Origin: Gammaproteobacteria bacterium
GTDB lineage: Bacteria > Pseudomonadota > Gammaproteobacteria > Enterobacterales > Alteromonadaceae
Assembly (NCBI GenBank): GCA_027484495.1
Contig: JAIXSW010000370.1
Coordinates: forward strand, 1 to 5,636
Direction: 5' to 3'
Length of the DNA: 5,636 bases
Both the position numbers and the translations under genes were made by a program. Below the pieces are notes generated by a model. It saw only the letters and a list, made by a program, of their open reading frames with translations, ran no database searches and was not told where the DNA came from. This document shows, piece by piece, positions 1 to 3,700 of this stretch (positions within the stretch are counted from its first letter, which is position 1; each line of letters opens with the position of its first letter).

Positions 1-135
1 CCAAACAACCGCACCCGCCAGTACAAACAATAACGCGGAAGAAAAGGCATAAGGATTTTTCACTGAACATAAAATGGCGAGTCCCAGACTCATGTACACA
101 TAAGGTAAACTCTCGTATATCCGTTGCGGTATCAT
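1..135 (-). CDS. Small membrane protein, N-terminal part (runs off the window edge)
   Basis: The reverse strand reads open from an ATG at 135 to the window edge, giving the first 45 residues, beginning MIPQRIYESLPYVYM. The start is well supported by a strong Shine-Dalgarno GGAGGT (plus-strand acctcc, 141-146) five bases upstream. Two hydrophobic stretches are visible, about residues 10-25 and 29-45, joined by a short SVKNP turn, so this is probably an inner-membrane protein beginning with a helical hairpin. I do not recognise the family. The visible part could be most of a very small protein or the membrane anchor of a larger one. It is transcribed divergently from the smrA-like gene, with 178 bp between the two starts. 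That the frame is a gene is fairly sure; its function is unknown. Confidence 0.7.
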   Translation of the reverse strand, partial: MIPQRIYESLPYVYMSLGLAILCSVKNPYAFSSALLFVLAGAVVW

Positions 136-270
136 CGGCGACCTCCATTCAAGCGCAAAGCTCTATCTTTGCAGTCTAGCTCAAAGCATGGCAGTCGCCA
201 GTGATGGAGGATCTCTGCCGACATTGCAATGAATTCCGATAACCGCATGGTCCAGCCGAGCCGACCCACG

Positions 271-276
271 TATAAT
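271..276 (+). promoter_or_regulatory. Predicted sigma-70 promoter of the smrA-like gene (-10 box)
   Basis: A perfect TATAAT lies at 271-276. With a 17-bp spacer the -35 would be TGGTCC at 248-253, matching only three of six consensus positions. Transcription would start near 283, giving a leader of about 31 bases before the ATG at 314. The position fits well; the weak -35 suggests modest strength or help from an activator. Prediction from sequence only. Confidence 0.5.
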
Positions 277-313
277 CAGCCCTAACCCGCATTGGTGATT
301 TGAAGTATCCAAG

Positions 314-892
314 ATGGCAAATGATGATTTAGATCTGTTTTTACAAGAAATGTCTGGTGTAAAGCGACTGGACGCTGATGTTTTGGCCGATGAAAACGGC
401 GCCGGCGCGCCGACGTTAGCACAATTGGCCAGACGCAAGGCGGCTGAACTCGAAGCTGAATATGACCCAAATTACCTGAGTATGGAATATGTCGATTTGG
501 TCAAACCGGATGATGTATTGGCATATAAAAAAGATGGTGTGCAGGAAGGGGTTTATAAGAACCTGCGGCTCGGCAAATATCAAACCGACGCCACGCTGAT
601 GCTGCTCGGTAAATCGCTGGTGGAAGCACGCTCAGCGTTGTCACAGTTCATCCGTGATTGCCATCAGCGCGGCATCCGCACACTACTGATCCATCATGGC
701 ATGGGGCGCGACAGCAAACCTCATCCGGCGATTTTACGCAGTTACACTTTTAAGTGGTTACAACAAATCCCTGAAGTGCTGGCCTGTCATACCGCATTAA
801 AAGCTCAAGGCGGTTATGCCGCGACTTATGTGCTGTTACAGAAAAATGCAGAACAAAAACGCGAAAATCGCGAGATGCATCAGAAACGTTGA
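314..892 (+). CDS. smrA: SmrA-like Smr-domain protein (putative nuclease family)
   Basis: This 192-residue protein matches the layout of E. coli SmrA (YdaL, about 187 residues, compared from memory). It has an acidic N-terminal segment (MANDDLDLFLQEM), a linker, a conserved LRLGKYQ element at residues 85-90, then the Smr domain to about residue 176. The glycine-rich HHGMGR motif (127-132) corresponds to the HGxG motif of Smr domains, and a GGYAATYVLL strand (166-175) closes the domain. A basic tail follows. Smr domains bind or cleave nucleic acid; E. coli SmrA has been described as a DNA endonuclease, whereas the related SmrB cleaves mRNA at collided ribosomes. The place of the usual LDLH motif reads LMLL (95-98), so the Asp and His of the SmrB/MutS2 type are absent. 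The ATG at 314 is chosen because the N-terminus matches the family; its ribosome site (GAAG, 302-305) is weak. The gene stands alone behind its own promoter. Confidence 0.9.
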   Translation: MANDDLDLFLQEMSGVKRLDADVLADENGAGAPTLAQLARRKAAELEAEYDPNYLSMEYVDLVKPDDVLAYKKDGVQEGVYKNLRLGKYQTDATLMLLGKSLVEARSALSQFIRDCHQRGIRTLLIHHGMGRDSKPHPAILRSYTFKWLQQIPEVLACHTALKAQGGYAATYVLLQKNAEQKRENREMHQKR

Positions 893-915
893 TCGCCCTG
901 CAGTCATATATCCGG

Positions 916-1032
916 TCAGAACAAGCAGATGATTGCAGCTTCTGCCCGGGTAAATAACGCTGAACAAGCCATCAGGATCACGAGAACGGCGATTGCGGTG
1001 AAACCAAAACCACGGCTGGATGCTTTACGCAT
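916..1032 (-). CDS. 38-residue hydrophobic peptide, candidate small membrane protein
   Basis: A short frame runs from ATG at 1032 to TGA at 916. A longer in-frame reading begins at 1206, but the 1032 start is preferred: it has a TAAGGGG ribosome site six bases upstream and a predicted promoter only about 30 bases further back. The peptide starts MRKASSRGF, a positively charged head, followed by one hydrophobic helix over about residues 10-28 and a short tail ending AIICLF. This fits a single-pass inner-membrane small protein with the N-terminus in the cytoplasm. Two alternatives are visible: a lipobox-like LMAC at 20-23, and a signal-peptidase-like AEA at 30-32, which would leave only six residues. 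It is convergent with the smrA-like gene, 23 bp away, and lies 179 bp downstream of the GNAT gene. No known small-protein family was recognised. It is probably real, with unknown function. Confidence 0.5.
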   Translation of the reverse strand: MRKASSRGFGFTAIAVLVILMACSALFTRAEAAIICLF

Positions 1033-1069
1033 AGAAAACCCCTTACTGTAATTGTTATCAGGGTGAAAA

Positions 1070-1099
1070 ATTATCTGCACCCAGCTGGAGTCCTGGCCA
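1070..1099 (-). promoter_or_regulatory. Predicted promoter of the 38-residue peptide gene
   Basis: On the minus strand, a -35 box TGGCCA (1094-1099, four of six consensus bases) is followed after 18 bp by a -10 box GATAAT (1070-1075, five of six). Transcription would begin near 1063, leaving a leader of about 30 bases that contains the TAAGGGG ribosome site. Promoter, leader, ribosome site and ATG are all correctly spaced, which is the main support for the small gene. Confidence 0.45.
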
Positions 1100-1109
1100 T
1101 GTGGCCTGC

Positions 1110-1128
1110 GTTGATCAAAATGATCAAC
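1110..1128. repeat. 19-bp perfect inverted repeat, candidate operator
   Basis: Arms GTTGATCA (1110-1117) and TGATCAAC (1121-1128) flank a 3-bp AAA centre and are perfectly complementary. The centre lies about 56 bp upstream of the predicted start of the peptide transcript, a typical location for an activator site. It also contains two TGATCA words 9 bp apart. It resembles an FNR box but has seven rather than four bases between TTGAT and ATCAA. The regulator is unknown; a hairpin in a read-through transcript is also possible. Confidence 0.5.
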
Positions 1129-1200
1129 TGTTCCAAAACTGGGATCACTACCAGTGTAAAGATTTTGCCGTCGGATCACAACAGATCTAACCGTTTGATC
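1113..1200. promoter_or_regulatory. Cluster of six GATC (Dam-type) sites
   Basis: GATC occurs at 1113, 1122, 1143, 1174, 1184 and 1197, so six sites in 88 bp where about one per 256 bp is expected by chance. Successive spacings are 9, 21, 31, 10 and 13 bp, several close to whole helical turns, the arrangement SeqA prefers when binding hemimethylated DNA. The cluster lies just upstream of the predicted peptide promoter. The count is seen directly; a role in methylation-dependent control is inference. Confidence 0.4.
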
Positions 1201-1204
1201 CGAC
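1170..1204. repeat. 9-bp inverted repeat just after the GNAT gene
   Basis: GTCGGATCA (1170-1178) and TGATCCGAC (1196-1204) are perfect reverse complements around a 17-base loop that contains the palindrome AGATCT (1183-1188). The element begins seven bases beyond the stop of the GNAT gene, so in that gene's transcript it forms a stem-loop after the stop codon. There is no following run of U, so it is not a textbook intrinsic terminator; RNA stabilisation, weak termination or a protein-binding site all remain possible. Confidence 0.4.
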
Positions 1205-1211
1205 ACTTTAT

Positions 1212-1817
1212 TCAGTTTTGTTTAAAACGCGCCAACCGGCTCTGAACATAAGGAGCATCCAACAGCGCCGTGGCATAATCCAGCGGGACTTCTGAAGGCT
1301 CTGTCTCTGTTTGAATCAGCACAAAACCCGCTTTCTGGTAAGTCGACAGTGCTGCCGGATGGTCGTCACTGCAAGTGTGCAGCCATACCCGACCGGTACT
1401 CCAACGCTGTGCTTGTGCGATAGCAGCCTGCACTATTGCCCGTCCCAGCCCCTGTCCAACAAAAGACGGCAATAAACCAAAGTATTTCAATTCAACACTG
1501 TTTCCATCTTCCGGATGACGGCACAACTCAAAATAACCGGCTGGCGTGCCGCGCTGATAGAGCACAAAAGTTCGCACCTGCCCTGAATTCAAATGTTCAG
1601 ACCATTGCTGATAAGTCCAGCCAAGTCGGCCATACCAACGCCAGGGCGCGCCAACCGCCACGAATAAAAACTGACTGAGTTCCGGGCTTGGCACTTCAGC
1701 TTCCAATAAAAACACGCCAGCCGGCCATTCTGGTAATGCTAAAGTCGGCCCCTGGTAGTCCAGATGCCAGGTCGTCACCATGCGCGGCTCTGCAGTCACA
1801 TCGTTCATGCTATTCAT
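1212..1817 (-). CDS. GNAT family N-acetyltransferase
   Basis: This predicted 201-residue protein has the GNAT fold. Strand and helix elements (QFLFVAVG, WTYQQWSEHL) lead into the GTPAGYFEL strand (90-98), then YFGLLPSFVGQGLG (112-125) with the GQGLG acetyl-CoA pyrophosphate loop at 121-125, then VWLHTCSDDHPAALSTYQKAGF (144-165), the typical motif B. It matches a recognisable group of GNAT proteins with the WTYxQW and HTCxxDHPAAL signatures, whose substrates are not established to my knowledge. The start is uncertain: ATG at 1817 overlaps the upstream stop by 8 bp and suits translational coupling; ATGs at 1808 and 1781 are alternatives, and 1781 gives the MVTTWHL N-terminus usual for the group. 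None has a strong ribosome site. It is the last gene of the three-gene operon. A longer frame reaches 2030 but lies inside the crotonase gene. Confidence 0.85.
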   Translation of the reverse strand: MNSMNDVTAEPRMVTTWHLDYQGPTLALPEWPAGVFLLEAEVPSPELSQFLFVAVGAPWRWYGRLGWTYQQWSEHLNSGQVRTFVLYQRGTPAGYFELCRHPEDGNSVELKYFGLLPSFVGQGLGRAIVQAAIAQAQRWSTGRVWLHTCSDDHPAALSTYQKAGFVLIQTETEPSEVPLDYATALLDAPYVQSRLARFKQN

Positions 1818-2589
1818 TGTTCTTGTCAGGTATTTTTTGAATGCGGGCGAGTAACGCTGCAATATGTTGCTGTGCGGCGTCGGTTTGTAATGATTGAAAT
1901 TGTTGGCGAAATTCAAAAGCGACAGCATCGTCTTGCCGCTCACAACTGCGTAGTTGCAGCATCGACGTTTTGGTTTGCCGCACCAATGCGGTCGGGACCG
2001 TAGACAAAGGCGCGCACAGCTGTTTGGCACGCGTCAGCAGCTCTTCTTCGTTGTGCAGTTCTTTAACAAAGCCCTGCGCCAGCGCTTGTTGCGCTGATAA
2101 CCGCTCGCCGGCGAAAATCATCGCAGCAGCCTGCTGCCAGCCAAGCAGCTGCGGCAATAACCAGGTATGCCCACCACCAGGGTGGATCGCCAGATTAAAA
2201 AACCGGCTTTCAAACCAGGCGTCAGGGCTGGCCAGCCGGATATCGCAGGCCATCGCCAGATTCATCCCCGCGCCTAAAGCCGGGCCGTTAACCAGCGCGA
2301 TAGTAAACAGTGGACTCTGTGCCACCGTGGTAAAGGCAGAATAGATCTGTTGCAGTTCGGCACCATCACCACCCGCAGCCTGCTGTAACACGCTCAAGTC
2401 TGCGCCGGCGCAAAATGCCCCCGGCTGACCGGTGACCGCTAAAGCTTTGACTGTCGGATTATCCAATAAGCCTGCAACTGCCTGAGCAATTTCGGCGGCT
2501 GAAACCGGCGTTAACAGATTGCGTTTTTCACCGCCGACTAAAGTCAGTAGCGCCAGATGATCAATGATTTCTAAAGTATAAGCAGCCAT
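1810..2589 (-). CDS. Crotonase-fold protein (enoyl-CoA hydratase/isomerase family) lacking canonical catalytic Glu
   Basis: At 259 residues this is normal length for the family. The first oxyanion-hole motif, GQPGAFCAGADL (54-65), and the second, VNGPALGAGMNLAMACD (100-116), are well preserved, followed by HPGGGHTWLLPQLLG (136-150) and the AGERLSAQQALAQGFV helix (160-175). Crotonases bind acyl-CoA and stabilise a thioester enolate. Alignment by eye with rat mitochondrial hydratase puts Asn110 at the position of Glu144 and Phe130 at that of Glu164, so standard water addition is doubtful. Isomerase, thioesterase, decarboxylase or another crotonase reaction is as likely. The ATG at 2589 overlaps the upstream reductase stop as TAATG, and AGAGG sits six bases before it, so the start is secure and translation is probably coupled. 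It is the middle gene of the operon. Confidence 0.88.
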   Translation of the reverse strand: MAAYTLEIIDHLALLTLVGGEKRNLLTPVSAAEIAQAVAGLLDNPTVKALAVTGQPGAFCAGADLSVLQQAAGGDGAELQQIYSAFTTVAQSPLFTIALVNGPALGAGMNLAMACDIRLASPDAWFESRFFNLAIHPGGGHTWLLPQLLGWQQAAAMIFAGERLSAQQALAQGFVKELHNEEELLTRAKQLCAPLSTVPTALVRQTKTSMLQLRSCERQDDAVAFEFRQQFQSLQTDAAQQHIAALLARIQKIPDKNNE

Positions 2590-3512
2590 TAGTAGCCTCT
2601 TGTGCGGTCAACCGGATTCAGCAGTGGCAGACCCGCCTGCACACGGCGATAGTTTTCCGCGATTTGTGCGACGGCAGTATCAGCGTTGGTCACCGCCGAA
2701 ATATGCGGTGTCAGCAGGATACCGGGCGTTGTCCAGAATGGATGTCCAACCGGCAAAGGTTCAATCCGAAACACGTCGAGACAAGCCGCGGCCAGCTGAC
2801 CGGTTTGTAACGCTGCCAGTAAAGCCTCGTCATCGACAATAGCACCACGCGCCACATTGACCAGAATGGCTCCGGTTTTCAGCTGCGCCAACCGAGCCTC
2901 ATTCAGCAGATTTTCCGTCGCAGGGGTTAACGGCAATAAACAAATCAGCAGGTCAGCCTCTGCTACAGCATCGGCAAACTGATCATCGCCGGCAAAACAC
3001 TGCACACCGTCGATCTGACGCAAACTGCCAGACCAACCGCGGACCGAATAACCGAGGCCGGCAAAGTGTCGAGCCGCCGCACTGCCGAGTTCACCTAAGC
3101 CAAGCACTGTGAGATGTCGGATTTTGCGCGGTGAACGCGGCTTCCATACCTGCTGTAGCTGGTTGTGGCTAAATTCATCAAAGCGCAGCCGGTAGTAATT
3201 CACTACGGTATCAAGGTAGTCCAGCATCGACGCAGTCAGGTGCGGGTCGACGATCCGCGCCAGCGGCAACGATACCGGCAAAGTTATATCGGATAAAATA
3301 CTGTCGACGCCGGCACCGAAGGATTGCAGGGCTTTGAGGTTGGGCAGCGATGCAACGCTGCCAGCAGGCTGCTTCCAGACGACTGCAAATTCGACTGCTG
3401 CCGGCTGGCTGATTTCTGGCCAGACTTCGATAGTAACGTCAGGCAGCTGTTGCTGTAATGCGGCAGCTACAGCATCAAGTTTTCGGTCCGGAATAATCAG
3501 CGCGATGCTCAT
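2589..3512 (-). CDS. ghrA: GhrA-type glyoxylate/hydroxypyruvate reductase (D-2-hydroxyacid dehydrogenase)
   Basis: This 307-residue enzyme parallels E. coli GhrA (312 residues) from end to end, including FGAGVDSIL (65-73), FAG after the cofactor loop, LDVFxxEPLP (245-254), TPHISA (268-273) and the terminal VDRTRGY. The Rossmann motif GLGELG is at 138-143. The catalytic triad of the family is visible as Arg222 (in NVARG), Glu251 and His270. GhrA reduces glyoxylate to glycolate and hydroxypyruvate to glycerate in the cytoplasm using NADPH. After the second strand, E. coli has WSRT while this protein reads WSGS (160-163), so the usual phosphate-binding Arg is displaced and cofactor preference should not be assumed. 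The frame is open back to 3665, but the ATG at 3512 gives the family N-terminus (MSIALIIPD). Its ribosome site (GAG) is weak. It is the first gene of the operon, divergent from the OlsF-like gene. Confidence 0.92.
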   Translation of the reverse strand: MSIALIIPDRKLDAVAAALQQQLPDVTIEVWPEISQPAAVEFAVVWKQPAGSVASLPNLKALQSFGAGVDSILSDITLPVSLPLARIVDPHLTASMLDYLDTVVNYYRLRFDEFSHNQLQQVWKPRSPRKIRHLTVLGLGELGSAAARHFAGLGYSVRGWSGSLRQIDGVQCFAGDDQFADAVAEADLLICLLPLTPATENLLNEARLAQLKTGAILVNVARGAIVDDEALLAALQTGQLAAACLDVFRIEPLPVGHPFWTTPGILLTPHISAVTNADTAVAQIAENYRRVQAGLPLLNPVDRTRGY

Positions 3513-3541
3513 GGCAAGCTCAACAAAAAATACAGACCTGC

Positions 3542-3571
3542 ATTCTAAACAGCCCCGTCCCTGCCTGACCA
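3542..3571 (-). promoter_or_regulatory. Predicted promoter of the ghrA-crotonase-GNAT operon
   Basis: On the minus strand, TGGTCA (3566-3571, four of six -35 bases) is followed after 18 bp by TAGAAT (3542-3547, five of six -10 bases). The transcript would start near 3535, about 22 bases before the ATG at 3512. The spacing is good and no other promoter is obvious between the three tightly packed genes, so one transcript for all three is likely. Confidence 0.4.
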
Positions 3572-3591
3572 GCCCGCAGCTGTGACAGCCG

Positions 3592-3605
3592 GCGGAAATT
3601 TCCGC
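3592..3605. repeat. 14-bp perfect palindrome, candidate operator
   Basis: GCGGAAATTTCCGC is a perfect palindrome in the divergent intergenic region. It lies about 20 bp upstream of the predicted -35 of the minus operon and just upstream of the Pho-box-like repeats of the plus gene, so a dimeric regulator bound here could influence either direction. I cannot name the regulator. Confidence 0.4.
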
Positions 3606-3608
3606 AAA

Positions 3609-3637
3609 TTGCCATAATTCTGTGACCGGACTGTCAT
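3609..3637 (+). promoter_or_regulatory. Probable Pho box (PhoB binding site), three 11-bp-spaced repeats
   Basis: PhoB binds direct CTGTCAT 7-mers separated by 4 bp. Here TTGCCAT (3609-3615, 5 of 7), CTGTGAC (3620-3626, 5 of 7) and CTGTCAT (3631-3637, 7 of 7) follow each other at an exact 11-bp period, with spacers aatt and cgga. They face the OlsF-like gene. A weak -10-like TAGCCT (3648-3653) lies 10 bp beyond the last repeat, where a PhoB-activated promoter would have it; transcription would start near 3660. The repeats are seen directly; PhoB control is inference, strengthened by the known induction of aminolipid synthesis under phosphate limitation. Confidence 0.6.
3610..3618 (+). promoter_or_regulatory. 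Alternative extended -10 promoter for the OlsF-like gene
   Basis: TGCCATAAT at 3610-3618 forms an extended -10 element (TG, one base, then CATAAT with five of six consensus bases). No good -35 lies upstream, which extended -10 promoters can tolerate. Transcription would start near 3625, inside the Pho-box-like repeats, with a leader of about 75 bases. It could supply basal expression, or it may be a chance match. Confidence 0.3.
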
Positions 3638-3644
3638 ACAGCCT

Positions 3645-3657
3645 GCTTAGCCTAAGC
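3645..3657 (+). repeat. 13-bp perfect inverted repeat before the OlsF-like gene
   Basis: GCTTAG (3645-3650) and CTAAGC (3652-3657) are perfect reverse complements around a single C. It overlaps the -10 region expected for a PhoB-dependent start, so a repressor site is possible. One central base is too short for an RNA hairpin without opening the stem. No regulator can be named. Confidence 0.35.
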
Positions 3658-3667
3658 CCACACAAAA

Positions 3668-3694
3668 GGCGAAAGTCTGAAAAGACGCCGGGAG
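3668..3694 (+). promoter_or_regulatory. Leader hairpin and ribosome site of the OlsF-like gene
   Basis: GTCT (3675-3678) and AGAC (3683-3686) can pair around a GAAA tetraloop, and GGC (3668-3670) can pair with GCC (3687-3689) below it, leaving a four-base bulge. The ribosome site GGGAG (3690-3694) follows at once, six bases before the ATG at 3701. The ribosome site selects 3701 over an out-of-frame ATG at 3696. The hairpin is small; any regulatory effect is speculative. Confidence 0.4.
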
Positions 3695-3700
3695 CATGGC

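Noticed and set aside
155..172. GCAAAG/CTTTGC hairpin as a terminator
   Set aside because: The six-base stem is weak, lacks a U tract, and lies upstream of the minus-strand start where no gene ends.
181..470. Minus-strand frames overlapping the start of smrA
   Set aside because: They run antisense to the conserved N-terminal codons of the SmrA-like gene and show no domain; the 178-bp gap is better read as promoter region.
1110..1128. FNR or CRP binding site
   Set aside because: FNR sites need TTGAT and ATCAA separated by four bases; here the gap is seven. The CRP half sites TGTGA/TCACA are absent.
1033..1206. N-terminal extension of the 38-residue peptide to an ATG at 1206
   Set aside because: The extension is polar, passes through the GATC cluster, palindrome and predicted promoter, and has no good ribosome site; the 1032 start has one.
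1063..1245. Plus-strand frame of 60 residues
   Set aside because: It starts at GTG inside the leader of the opposite small gene, crosses the palindromes and overlaps the GNAT 3' end; no ribosome site or recognisable domain.
1818..2030. N-terminal extension of the GNAT protein
   Set aside because: It lies wholly within the crotonase gene in another frame and is rich in Cys and Arg unlike the family; the family N-terminus begins near 1781-1817.
3513..3665. N-terminal extension of the GhrA-like protein
   Set aside because: It would cover the divergent promoter region and has no counterpart in GhrA, which begins at the equivalent of the 3512 start.
3660..3700. c-di-GMP (GEMM) or other riboswitch in the OlsF-like leader
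   Set aside because: Only a small tetraloop hairpin is visible; the conserved bases and second helix of GEMM are missing and the leader is too short for known classes.
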